From the NCBI GenBank assembly GCA_932294295.1, contig OW028580.1, positions 36,959,336 to 37,023,335 on the forward strand: a stretch of 64,000 bases of DNA. Direction: 5' to 3'. The stretch's first letter is position 1, and every line of letters starts with the position of its first letter. This document shows, piece by piece, positions 10,863 through 21,608 of this stretch. Source of the stretch: Alitta virens. Lineage: Eukaryota; Annelida; Polychaeta; Phyllodocida; Nereididae. The notes beneath the pieces are model-generated. The model had not been told where the DNA came from. It did no database searches and saw only the letters and a list, made by a program, of their open reading frames with translations. Position numbers and translations under genes: made by a program.

Positions 10863-11978
10863 ATATATTCCTTTTTTAGGATCATTACAATAGCCCATAT
10901 ATGACAATTTTGGACATATAAATGTTAATCTTAGTTGTAGATTAGTAAAGGGGAACATGCTATTGTGTTGATATTTTTAGTGAACTCAATACTCCTTATT
11001 GTGCACAAAATCTTTAAAACAGAACAATGAAATGGCAAGAAAAGAATCGAGAATACTTGTTATGTTCACTTGGCTTTACTGTGAACATAATGGATTGCTG
11101 TTAATACAGGGTTCACCTAGGTTTACCTTAATAAGACGCAAGATATTTGTAAGCCTAGATCCGAACAACAGAGTCAGGTGCGCCAAACATATTACAGCTC
11201 ACATTAATTAACCCACATATTTATTAATCTACGTATGTAGCCTATGGTAGGGAAGGCTGATAAAAGAATACATGTACAACTAATAACGATGATAAGAAAT
11301 TAAGGCTGCTAAAATACCATGTTCACATGTGAATACGTTGCACATTGTAAAGTGCAGCCCCTGGCAACCACTTATTATATGTCAGTTAGAATTATATGAC
11401 AGGTGCATTTATTGTACACTCCTCATTACACTTGCCTTAAGCAAAGGATGCACACACAGGTCAGGCACAATTATTAGGTACACTCCTCGTCACACTTGCC
11501 CCAGGCAAAGGAGGTACATACATGTCAAGTAGGTTATATGTTAAGTGCATTGATTGTGTGCACTCTGCATTACACTTGCCTTGAGCGTTTTTGTTGCTCT
11601 AGCAATTGCTTAATATATTGTTTGCTCTTCATTACACCTGCCCTATGCAGGCCTCTGCTCATGTGTGACCTAAATGCAGTTGTTATGTGTTCCCATCATT
11701 TCCATGTGCTAGTCACTGCTCAGCTCACATGTGTCAGTATTTTCTTATTACTCATGTTTAGCTTTATATTTAGTTAGCCTGCTGCAAGGAACATTGATTA
11801 TATTATTAACATTGATTATACTATTAGTATTGATTACATTATTAATTGATTGACTATATTATCAATTGATTGACTATATCATTAATTGATTGATTAAGTC
11901 ATTAATTGATTGATTGTTTATGTCCAATTGTCAATTGATAGATTGTATTATTCATTTTGTCTTTCATATTGATTTATA
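10863..11978. other. Non-coding with TTGATTGA simple repeat
   Basis: No supported gene. Positions about 11,790-11,945 are a degenerate ATTGATTGACTATAT tandem array. The same array is in unit 2 at about 51,290-51,445. Confidence 0.6.
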
Positions 11979-12620
11979 TGTTGAGTCCTAAATTGTGGGA
12001 GGAGCTAGCTAACTTTCCCTCCAAAACTGCTGACCAAGCCAAAGTTGACACTCAGCACAATAGCCCATTGTGACTTGAGCTATAAATAGCCTCAGCACAA
12101 TGCAGAGCACTGCAGGGGGTCCACTTTTGCTCCATTGTCTTAGCTTCACTAATCCTTGCCAGATCTCAGCCAAAGATGCTGGTAGCAACCCTGTTTGGGG
12201 GAGGTATCACCCCACACAATGTGAATGATAATTGAGCAAATGGTCAGCAGCAGTGGCATTTGCTGTGCTGTGATTGGTTGTTAATTCCCTCTCAGCCCTG
12301 CTGGGGGGAAAACTTCATGAATTGTATTTTAATACTTATACCTGTGCAGCAATAAATATAGGAGTCTCTTTCTGTCAGCTGAGGAAGCAAAACTACTCTT
12401 GTGTTATTACTTGTACACTTTGGACTCTACACATATTGTGCTACTGCACTTTGGACTCTACACTTATTAGAACTGGAGGAACTTGACTTGCTTCATGCTG
12501 AGATGAGACTCAGTTGAAAGTCTACATTGGACAGTCACTTGACTTTTGGACTGAAATGCCATTAAATCGGAGTCTTAATGGATGGACTTTTACAACATGT
12601 AATCCCTTATTACAATTTCA
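11979..12620 (+). mobile_element. Candidate solo LTR with TATA box and polyadenylation signal, unit 1
   Basis: The stretch starts TGTTG and ends in CA, flanked by TTATA (11,974-11,978) and TTATT (12,621-12,625). It contains TATAAATA at 12,081-12,088 and AATAAA at 12,351-12,356, spaced as in the U3-R of a long terminal repeat. An alternative end is CAACA at 12,597, which would give a TGTTG/CAACA terminal inversion. No internal retroelement sequence is adjacent. It could instead be an ordinary promoter-like region. The copy in unit 2 is at 51,478-52,119. Confidence 0.3.
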
Positions 12621-12789
12621 TTATTCCATGAAGTCATTGAAAAATTGACAAATCTGATCAGTTAACGTTTCAAATAAACATTCCCATTTCTCTGCTGTTC
12701 ACACATTGCCAGATATCTATACTTTAAAAAAAAAGAATTTGAAAGAATATTTATTTTATGAATGTCACATGCCATAACAACAGAATTGA

Positions 12790-13025
12790 CTAGATGTTGG
12801 ACGCATTTCCATGAATACAATTAAATATATTAACACAGAGGAAATAGTCTATACGTTCTTTTATGCTTTGCCATTTAAGCTGTTTAACAAGCTCGATACC
12901 TCTTGTGGTGATAATATCAAAACAACCGGTAATAATTCTAGCTACCCTTTTTTGAAGTCTTTGAATAGTATTTACATTAGAATTTGAATAACCCCATACA
13001 GTACTTGCATAATCAAAATGTACTT
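12790..13025 (-). pseudogene. LINE reverse transcriptase 3' end fragment, unit 1
   Basis: On the minus strand a continuous frame to the stop at 12,792-12,790 encodes DYASTVWGYS, then IQRLQKRVARIITG, then LKWQSIKERIDYFLC. These are characteristic of the C-terminal part of CR1/Jockey-group LINE reverse transcriptases, whose usual form is a DYCSTVWG block followed by LQKLQNRAARIITG. No upstream part of the element adjoins it. Unit 2 carries the same fragment with a small deletion. Confidence 0.7.
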
Positions 13026-13442
13026 TATGAGTCTTTTAAGCTGGATTCTTACATTCTGAATTACAACATGTCATATCAGCAATTTTGTCATTGATTGAAA
13101 TAAGAAATTGTGCTTTTTTTGTTCATAATTCGGCTTATTCAGCTTATAAATAGGGCTGGTCAGCTCTCGTGTGATGTTGCACCCAGAAATACCAATACCA
13201 TTGAAATGAAATGTTTTCATTCACAATACAATACATGACATCACCACAGCCCAATTATTGATGAGGTCATCTAGCATTGTGTATCACTGCGTCATGTATT
13301 GTGTAGTATTTCTAGCTACTAGAATCTATGCCACACAATAACTTACCAGCCCTATGACCACTAAACAATGAACGTTATACGGAATCATTTCATGATTGTG
13401 TATCTTATTTCATCTTATCTTGTTTGTCTTATCTTGCCTTAC

Positions 13443-13553
13443 CCTAAGTTGGAAATGCTGCAATATAGACCCTTTGTCATGGTAGTTTATTCCTATGGTT
13501 TCTAACCATGAGTTATCTGTGTTTCGTGGGTCATCTGAATACCCTTTGTATAC
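13443..13553 (-). CDS. TRPM2-like exon: NUDT9-H, VYKGYSDDPRNTDNSW segment, unit 1
   Basis: The exon has 111 bp (37 codons) between acceptor TTCTGTTCAG and donor AGG|GTAAGG. It encodes VYKGYSDDPRNTDNSWLET then GINYHD. This is almost the signature of NUDT9 and TRPM2 tails (VYKGY-DDPRNTDNAW-ET), which makes it the strongest single piece of evidence for the gene. The last NUDT9-H strands were not found downstream. Confidence 0.85.
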
Positions 13554-13680
13554 CTGAACAGAAAGAAAATGACTCAATTTTTTTCTTGCCTTGAAATAAA
13601 TTCATTATTGCAATGTTAAGAATATCAAGACCAGTAAAATTTGGTCTTAAAGACAATGTGATTCAGTGTTTCAAGCTTAC

Positions 13681-13842
13681 CTCATCACCCTGAGAAAATA
13701 AGGCATGCCTTTTCTTATCAATGGAATGTTTTTTGTCTGGGTCGTCCTTTAATGTTTCAAGGGCTTCTTTGGTGAATTCCGCTTTCAAACAGGTATACAC
13801 AGGCTTTGTTGATTTAGCGACCTTGTCGGTCCTAAGGATTGC
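13681..13842 (-). CDS. TRPM2-like exon: Nudix helix region, unit 1
   Basis: The exon has 162 bp (54 codons), acceptor ATACTTCAG and donor GAG|GTAAGC, phase 0 at both ends. CLKAEFTKEALETLKD aligns with the NUDT9 segment LKREFGEEAL. The Glu-Phe pair is kept, but Arg is replaced and the second Glu pair is altered. HALFSQGDE matches the KLFSQ segment. The Gly-rich first half of the Nudix box expected after IPG is not visible. Confidence 0.75.
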
Positions 13843-14156
13843 CTGAAGTATGAATGAACCAAGGGATTCATAATAAATGTTCAAATGTTTTCAGTCACAT
13901 TATGCCATACTTGCAGCACAAAATGGACAGAAATGTTAGCATCATGTTGAACCCAAACTTTCTTTCCTTTTGATACAACAACAATTCTTTGTGTACAATT
14001 AAGTTGAAGTTCGCTATATTCTCTATTTGTTATTTCTGCTGCTTTTCTGTAACCATAACAAAGGGTGACTAGATGGCAAAAAGTTATCACAGGAAATAGG
14101 TAGAGGGAGGGATTTTTGGGCTAGAAAGGTGGGGTTTGACTTATTAGTAACATCCA

Positions 14157-14316
14157 TCCCAGATAGCATTCCAAATTTGCCCAGCATCGTTTCCATGTAG
14201 GCTACTGTCGTTTCCATCTAGGCTACTGTCGTTTCCATCTAGGCTACTGTCGTTACAACATCGTATTAACGCCAACATAATAACGATGTTTAGACACTTC
14301 GGAATGCTATCTGGGG
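14157..14316. mobile_element. 160-bp MITE with CCCAGATAGCATTCC ends, unit 1
   Basis: The terminal inverted repeats CCCAGATAGCATTCC (14,158) and GGAATGCTATCTGGG (14,301-14,315) enclose three tandem copies of about 21 bp with core TAGGCTACTGTCGTTTCCAT. It lies in an intron of the TRPM2-like gene. The same element is at 53,650-53,809. Confidence 0.8.
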
Positions 14317-14455
14317 TTTACTGCTCCAAATTTTCAATTTAAAATGTGACCTGAAAACAAGGATTCTACCAAAGCAGAGCATTAATTAGATTATGTATCA
14401 ATTCACAAGTTATTACATACATAATTCCATCAATAATTCATAAACCAAGACCTAC

Positions 14456-14561
14456 CCCTGGTATAGTCCATTGTTGGACATCGTTATTGTATATAGTGAC
14501 CATTTCAAGAACATTCTTGTTGTTTTTCCAAAGGAAGTCTCCTTTTTCATTCTTGGCCCAT
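14456..14561 (-). CDS. TRPM2-like exon: NUDT9-H, W to IPG, unit 1
   Basis: The exon has 106 bp, acceptor CTTTTACAG and donor CCAGGG|GTAGGT. Joined to AG from the previous exon it starts R-W and reads RWAKNEKGDFLW, then VLEMVTIYNND and QQWTIPG, matching the TRW...WAIPGG region of NUDT9/TRPM2. Unit 2 has Ala instead of Thr in WTIPG. Confidence 0.8.
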
Positions 14562-15140
14562 CTGTAAAAGTTGTCATAATTGGATAATTAAAAAACAAAT
14601 GAAGCTGTGTCAGGTTTTTAAACCATATGATATAAATATGAAGCCTTGGCAAAGATAAAACCTGATAGTCATTTACAATTACTATTTGACTGTGTTCCAG
14701 CCACGACATTTGACACTGGCACCATGTGCTGCACCATGCCAGATGCCTCTAGCGCCATGCTCGATTTCGTAAATGCCATGCCAGAAACTTAATTATTATT
14801 TTTTGGCTCTTCAACTAGCTTGGCATCCTACTTGAGTCTATTTTGGTGCCCTAATATTCTTCTGCATCATGCCCAATTGAAATCCTAGCTGGAACAATGT
14901 TTGAAAGACACTTTTTCATCATGAATTCACTTAGACCACTCAAACCTCTATACAATTTAAATATGCTACCAAGATAGCAGGACAGTCCCATTGCCAATGG
15001 GAGTCTTGGATGCCCGGGATCAGCTGGAGTATCATTTCAAAGTCTAAGACTTCTGTTGTAAATTTATGTTACCAGATCACAAAACCTTATCTAACATATT
15101 ATGCAATTCATGAAAGCAGTTTAAATACAAATTCACACAC

Positions 15141-15335
15141 CTTGTAACAACAGGATCACCAACGAGATTGGGACCCCACCGTCCAAGCAGACCTCGCCCC
15201 ATGATGCCTGTTCGCCCCATGGGGTTTATGGGAAGACCTTGTCTGACATCATAATCACCCATGAAGCTTTTTCGGTCGATATGGCAATCCTCGTCGTACT
15301 CGTTAAACTTCAATAAAGGACGATTCGCCGGGTCA
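15141..15335 (-). CDS. TRPM2-like exon: NUDT9-H start, NPMGRTG core, unit 1
   Basis: The exon has 195 bp, acceptor TTTTCTAG and donor ACAAG|GTGTGT. It encodes [20 protein letters not shown], then [17 protein letters not shown] and DPVVTR. NPMGRTG is the TRPM2 form and LGRWGPN the NUDT9 form; invertebrate TRPM2 tails mix both. The frame is open here, while unit 2 has lost one base in it. Confidence 0.85.
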
Positions 15336-17427
15336 CTAGAAAAGGTTCAAGGCTTGCGTTAATTGCAGTGAATTGGAATCTATACAATTACACAGCTATT
15401 TGTATATTTTCAATGTAATTTTAGTCATTCTATGAAGTTGAAACCAGAATTAGAGACACAAAATGCCCACAATTTTCATTACAACTTTTAAACATCCACA
15501 ATTTAAGAACAACAGTCTAATTGTATATCATAGGGATAATAAACAATGACCAAAACCTAGGAGGAGCATAAAGTCATCTGCTCTGGTTTACTTATGAATG
15601 TCACACGTAACTTTCTGACAGAACTGGTTGACGATATATATATAATTGGACTCCACTATGCAAGATCAATTTGAATGGCAAACTCTGCACGTTGTTTTGT
15701 GGTATCATAAGTTTACTTTATGATAGATTGTACTACTAACAATTTGGCAAGTGTCTAAGGGGCTACTACACCAGCCAAGTTTTACCATTTTCCCGAAGCA
15801 TGTCCGCCTTTCCGCCTGGCACCAGACTGCCTTGCTAGATTTCACGGCAATGCTGTGGTTTTTTTTCGCCATAGTGGTAAGAGACACGTGACTAAGTGGG
15901 TCAGCCAATGCAAGCAACGCACTAGTGCTTCAAAATGCTCAAACGTCACTGCAGGCCACGTTGTTGCATTCAATATTGATGCGTTTATAGGTGAGGCAAA
16001 GTAATCATTGGCAAATCATATAATACAAGTTGACACCAAATTCAATTGTAAACATTAGCACTGGTATTTATTTTCAGGCCATGTGTTTAAGTTAATTATA
16101 CAAAAGGCACAATAAGGTAGTTATATTAACAGTGTCTATTCTGATGTTGTGTTTGAAATGAGCTGTCAGACTACAATTCTTGTCATTGCTTCAAGCAGTT
16201 GGATGGTTGGACGTCACTCTCAATAGCTGTTGTTGAATGTTTCATGTTTAAATTGGCTGCTACAATATTTCTTGCAATATTAAAATTTCAGCACTGAAGG
16301 ACCAAACTTTATCACAAAGTACCTTGGGATGATCTTATTATGTTGACCTAGTTTGAGTCACCTTGACCTTTTTTCAAGGTCACAGGTCACTTCTAGTGCC
16401 AAATTTTAAAAAATTTCAATTCACATATCTCTCAAACTATTACAGTTACATACAAATGGCCTTGGATCTTGTGATTAAATGTGTTTTTAAAGTGTTTTGA
16501 CATTACATAATTGTGAATCACTCATGCGGAACATGTCACAATGGAATATGGTGCACTTTTCAGTCTATGCGCAAATCGGCCAATACAGGAAGTCATAAGA
16601 GCCAATGAGGGTGCCAAAAGTTGGCCTTTACTTGGGGCCAGTGCAGTGTGAAAGATGAAGATGATGTCAAAACAATACCTTGGAATTGAGCTTTCGAGCT
16701 GAAAGTTTTTGCATTGGAACACATTGACATGTACATTATTTATATATAATAAATTTTGGTGGAACATTATTGGTTGATTTAAAAAAAATTTATAAATATG
16801 GACAACCGATTTCTGAGTACTGAAATACTGAAAATGGTAATTTTCAATGAGAAATATTCAATTTAAACAAATGCAAAGCATTGTTGACCCCCACAGTTCA
16901 CATGTGAGCTTTCAGGATCTGCTGTCAATTTTGACCTTTGACCTATACATCAAGGTCAAAGTCAAGGTCAACAGTTTTATTAATACTGAAATATGTTTAT
17001 TGATTTATTTTGAATAAAAAGCACTTCGATTTGACTCAAACACGGTATGAGTAATCATGGTACGCTAGAACTATGGAAACCCCACCCTAACCCTTATCCT
17101 GACCATGATGATAACCTTAATCCTAGTTGTAGCTGTAACCTTAACCTTCAAAACTAACCCTTTTAACCTTTACCAAAACTTTAACCCTAACCTTCACATT
17201 AACTGTTTAACATTTATTGCATAATCAAATTGGTGAAGCCTAGTAACTGTTAACAGTTCCCAAGTTCTAGTTATATTTGGTCTACCTATATCTACATTAT
17301 AATATGTAACGCACCAGACTATGTGTCACTTTTTTCTTAAACCAAATATAGTATACTGTATTATACATACAAATTAGATGCACATAGAAACAGTATTTAA
17401 TGTTGTACAGATACACTTCAGTCATAC
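15336..17427 (-). other. Intron of TRPM2-like fragment; repeats, no exon found
   Basis: The coiled-coil exons expected between S6 and NUDT9-H were not recognised here. The stretch holds clusters of AGGTCA/TGACCT half-sites (16,360-16,395 and about 16,930-16,975) and a degenerate CCTAA-rich, telomere-like patch at 17,083-17,205. All are also in unit 2. Confidence 0.5.
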
Positions 17428-17455
17428 CTGAACATGGCAATGAGAAGGTCATCAC
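17428..17455 (-). CDS. TRPM2-like S6 exon, internally deleted, unit 1
   Basis: Only 28 bp of the 151-bp exon remain. Compared with 56,919-57,069, 123 bp (exactly 41 codons) are gone, leaving the acceptor TACTCCAG, a few codons, LLIAMF and the donor TTCAG|GTATGA. The frame would stay open if spliced, but the pore-proximal loop and most of the S6 helix are absent, so no working channel could result. Confidence 0.75.
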
Positions 17456-17862
17456 CTGGAGTATATAACTTCATGATATAAAACATTGTTAGGTCTGATA
17501 TAAAAGATATTAAGTATGGGGATCACACTCTCAGTCTCATAATAATTTGAGTTTTTGCCCTTATGTGATTGCAATAGGACTATTAATACCACAGTGATTA
17601 TTATTATTGATTATGGCAATTTCCAGGGCCAGCTACAGTTTACTTTAAAGCATTTGTATTTACAAATTCAGACAGCACAAAATTAGATATAAATTTTGTC
17701 TCATGAGTGACTGTCATCACCCAGTAAAAATTAGACTGATCTGTCTGGGTAGGCAGTGGGCCAATATTGATCTGCACAACACTCAGTGCATGGCAATAAA
17801 GGCAGAGGCCAAAGCAGCCAGTGGGCCAACAAGATAATGGGCTGACACAACATTGCATAGAC

Positions 17863-18054
17863 TTACAGCCAAATTCACTGACTTGGAAACCATAGACTTG
17901 GAAGCTAAACTCCAGATGACATCATGTGAACCCAGACCTTTGGCCAAGGGAGTCCCTCAACCAAACTAAGTCCGGGATTCACATGACGTCATCTGGAGTT
18001 TAGCTTCCAAGTTTCTCAGATTGTTAGTTTCCAAGTCAAAGAATTCAGCTGTAA
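17863..18054. mobile_element. 192-bp fold-back MITE, unit 1
   Basis: A long hairpin: the left arm (17,863-17,935) containing TTGGAAGCTAAACTCCAGAT is inverted in the right arm (17,977-18,054) with ATCTGGAGTTTAGCTTCCAA. The same element is at 57,477-57,668, and a diverged half-copy lies near 33,510-33,545. A CTA/CTG trinucleotide microsatellite follows at about 18,115-18,165. Confidence 0.8.
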
Positions 18055-19264
18055 AATCCAGGCTTGGCTTTATTTGGATATACTGCTACCTAGGAATCTC
18101 TAAATATTCCGAGCTGCTAGTACTACTACTACTAATACTACTACTGCTGCTGCTGCTGCTGCTGCAAATAAAGCTTCACAGTGAACGTTTCATTCTAATT
18201 TCTTGCTGCATCAGTGTTCATATTGATTTTGCTCAAATATGATTCCTTTGATGTCTCCATAATTCGGCAAAATTAATTTTAGACAATGAAAGCAAAGCCT
18301 GAGTGTCACAGTCAGACTGTTTATATAAATGATAAGCAGTTATCAAAACTGTTAAGTACCATGTCGTTCTTGTCACCAGAGGGCAGTGTAGTCTGGCTTT
18401 TATTGAGTGGCTCTATCTACTGGTGATAAATTGCATAAACATTGAGTGAATAATATGCTGTCTGTTGGAATGTATATGGTTGAGCTTTTAAAATTCTGTG
18501 TGACAGTAAAATTTCTCTGCTCTGGAAACGAAAGTGTTATTCCCGTCTGTCCGTCTCTCCTGCCCCCCCCCACCCGCCTGTCGGACGGACATTGATGAGA
18601 ACAAAAACCCTTTTTCGAACTTTGCTTGCTGAGGGTTAAAAATAATTAGCTCCACTAGATGTCGCATTAGGCTGAACTTGCGGACAGTGATACCTAGTAG
18701 ACATAAAAGCTGTGACAGTTGCAATGTCAATGTATTCAATGTACATGACCAGATGCCAGAGGCAGACATAGAGGTGATGATAAGGCTTAGGGTCCCCACT
18801 ATGTCATACCCATGAGTGCCTTTTACTTGCCTTGGCATAAACACCAAGTGAGGCAAGCCAAGGCACCTCCAACTCACCCAGGAAATGTACCCCAGGCAAA
18901 TCTCGCAAAGTTGAGGCATTATCATAATTTATTCATGTGGCTCACGTGATCAGGGCTTTCAAACTAAGAAAAACAATTAGATGGGCTTGTCCGCCGTTAA
19001 CAGTGTATGATATCTACTCATATGGAGTGTTAACACAGTTTACCTGGTTCAGAATCAGTTTTCATAACTTCAATTAATATATAAACACAACTCAGGCCAT
19101 GTCAAGGTGGGGTCAACTAATTTAAATATAACGTTTGGGTCTCTGCTGATTGGCTAGTTTGGAGCCTTTTTACTGGAGCCTTTGCTGGAGTGCTCCAACT
19201 GAACATGTCACACAATCATTGATTCGACATCCAACAAGGATATCCTGTATTTCTGCACCTAATG

Positions 19265-19415
19265 CCAGTGATGGGCTAATTAGTACAGGCAGGGACCATG
19301 GCAATGAGATGATGGATGAAACAGCCATCCAACTTAGGCCCCAACCAGGAATTGAACCAGAGTGCCCAGGCCATGAGTCAAACCTGGGACTGTCAGCCGA
19401 GCTATAACTTTACAA
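19265..19415 (-). mobile_element. tRNA-like SINE head candidate, unit 1
   Basis: On the minus strand TAGCTCGGCTG resembles a tRNA A box. About 46 bases downstream GGTTCAATTCC fits the B box, and CCCAGG/CCTGGG between them could pair like an anticodon stem. The spacing is about 2 nt longer than in a true tRNA. Unit 2 has it at about 58,880-59,028. Fold and promoter function are inferred. Confidence 0.35.
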
Positions 19416-19843
19416 AATGTCCAGACATTTCATGTAAAACTTCAAATCTCAACACGTCCAATGCAGTTATCCTTTAAAATGTTTAAAAACAATGGCTTCA
19501 GATTTTTCAGACAACCATACAAGTTTGAATTCATCTTCTTTTATTCAAGGTCACATAAAATAATAAAATATCATGGAAATTCTGTATACCAGTATTTTCC
19601 TTTTGTTTTTTGCAAATTTATGTTCCCACAAACTTTGTCAATGTGATTCCAAACTAATCAAAGTTCAGTGAATCAAACCATATCTGATATTATCTGTAAA
19701 ATTACCAGATTGGAAATAAATTGAAGATTGAAAACAAGGTTTGAATATGAGTCTTTTAATCATTAAATAAAATACAATACCTTCATATTGGCTCTGGGAT
19801 AAACTTTCAATATTTTACATTAATTTTTATGTCTCCACAAAAA

Positions 19844-21200
19844 GTTAAGGTAAGGTAAGGTAAGGTAAGTTAAGGTAGGGTAAAACTTTATTTTACACCG
19901 GTATGGTTAATAAAAAAACAAACATAAGTATAAAGTGCTTGTAACCAACAATAAAACAAGTAGTTAAAACGGAAACCAAATAACAATACAGTTAAAACAG
20001 AAACAAAATAAACAATACAGTTAAAACAGAAACAAAACAAACAATACAGTTAAAACAGAAACAAAACAAACTATACATTTAAAAACAGAAACAAAACAAA
20101 CAATACAGTTAAAACAGAAACAAAACAAACAATACAGTTAAAACAGAAACAAAACAAACTATACATTTAAAAACAGAAGAAAAAAAAACAATACAGTTAA
20201 AACAGAAACAAAACAAACTATACATTTAAAAACAGAAACAAAACAAACAATACAGTTAAAACAGAAACAAAACAAACTATACATTTAAAAACAGAAACAA
20301 AACAAACAATACAGTTAAAACAGAAACAAAACAAACAATACAGTTAAAACAGAAACAAAACAAACTATACATTTAAAAACAGAAACAAAACAAATAATAC
20401 AGTTAAATCAGAAACAAAACAAACAATACAGTTAAAACAGAAACAAAACAAACTATACATTTAAAAACAGAAACAAGACAAACAATACAGTTAAAACAGA
20501 AACAAAACAAACAATACAGTTAAAACAGAAACAAAACAAACTATACATTTAAAAACAGAAACAAAACAAACTTTACAGTTAAAACAGAAATAAAATTAAC
20601 AATGACAGAGAGTTAAAATGCATGTCATGACAGCAAAAGGGCTTAAAATAAATTTCATATAAAAACGTAAGCATGCTATGAATAATTAAAAAACACATGA
20701 TCCAGTCTTTGCATTGCCCAATATTATTTGGTAGTGTATTGCATGATGATGTCCCTTGCCTGAAATAATCATAATTACTGAGTATTACCCCAGCAAAGTG
20801 GTATTTAAACCATTTAAGGTAGCTGCTATCTCCAGAGTGTCTTTAATAACAGTTGGATCAACATTGTGGCTACTTATTGTAGTATTATCAGAATAATCAC
20901 AGTAAATAATTATTCAAAATAATCTTTAAGATATACATTGAACAGCAGAGGGCCTAATATTGAGCCCTGGGGGACCACTCGAGGTAGTACCCCCCAGCTG
21001 CTTTGATGGTTACCTAATTTTCTGTCAGAGACATAGCTACGAATGACCTCACAGGTGCCAGAGTTTAAACCATAGGCATTCATTTGAGCTATTGGTAAGC
21101 CATGGGGTAAACAATCGAAGGTTTTACTTAAGTCTATCTTAAGACAACAATTTTCTTTTACTTTTTTCAAGCCATATTTTCCAGTCCTCAATGCATTTCA
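19844..21200 (-). pseudogene. CR1/L2-like LINE remnant, unit 1
   Basis: On the minus strand 21,191-20,910 encodes reverse transcriptase blocks KIDLSKTFDCLPHGL, then NAYGLNSGTCEVIRSYVSDR, then VPQGSILGPLLFNVYL. A further frame to about 20,760 contains DYSDNTTISSHN, where the catalytic YADD box is expected, but the motif is degenerate. Downstream come a minisatellite, an AATAAAG-containing end (about 19,892-19,885) and a short CCTTA tandem tail at 19,880-19,844. A microsatellite tail is typical of CR1/L2-type LINEs. Confidence 0.75.
19955..20600. repeat. 29/30-bp minisatellite, about 21 units, unit 1
   Basis: Two unit types alternate: a 29-bp type containing TACAGTTAAAACAG and a 30-bp type containing TACATTTAAAAACAG, both followed by AAACAAAACAAAC. 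They mostly run in an A-A-B order of about 88 bp. The 30-bp type is preceded by a unit ending CTA, suggesting amplification in blocks of three. Unit 2 has only about 7 units (59,575-59,795). Confidence 0.92.
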
Positions 21201-21608
21201 ACAAGACATGTTCACAACTATATTTTTTCTATATGCATACAGGCATTGTTAAATAAGCATTGTTAAATAAGCTTGGAATATGATCATTTAGTTGATCACA
21301 AATTAGACCTTCAAATATTTACATAATGTGCCGGTGTGCGTGCTACTTATGCATATTCTTAAATTTTTCAGCAAGTGGCATCACACACCAAGTTCAGCCT
21401 GATACCATTCTTGTAAATTGCAGCTGCCTGTTAGACAATGCAAGTCCTGGACTCAAATTGTCCCGCCATTCCTGGTGACCATATCAGACCGGTAGGATTG
21501 TTTTCCACTTCTGTATCACACATTGTTCAGAATTTGCTGCAGTTCACTGAATTCATGCACCACACAACAACGAAACCTCTGCCCTGTATATCCAGTTTAC
21601 ACACCAGT
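21192..21608. other. 3' flank of TLR, no feature recognised
   Basis: Unique-looking sequence between the LINE remnant and the TLR stop codon. No clear AATAAA was found on the minus strand close to the stop. Confidence 0.4.

Larger units (their letters stand above)
13443..17455 (-). pseudogene. TRPM2-like channel gene fragment (S6 to NUDT9-H), unit 1
   Basis: Five minus-strand exons with consensus splice sites and compatible phases encode the end of a TRPM channel pore domain and most of a NUDT9-homology domain, the ADP-ribose-binding or hydrolysing tail of TRPM2. The exons are 17,455-17,428, 15,335-15,141, 14,561-14,456, 13,842-13,681 and 13,553-13,443. Phases join exactly: AG plus T, AG plus A, then phase 0 twice. 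In this copy the S6 exon has lost 123 bp in frame, removing most of the sixth membrane helix. I found no exons for S1-S5, the coiled coil, or the final NUDT9-H strand, so the gene is probably a fragment. A stand-alone NUDT9 gene is less likely because of the S6 exon. Confidence 0.75.

Noticed and set aside
16360..16975. AGGTCA/TGACCT clusters as nuclear-receptor response elements
   Set aside because: Such arrays are common in dispersed repeats of marine invertebrates, and nothing here links them to a promoter.
18488..18925. 145-codon minus-strand open stretch
   Set aside because: It was considered as an upstream TRPM exon, but there is no similarity to S1-S5 and the corresponding unit 2 frame is broken.
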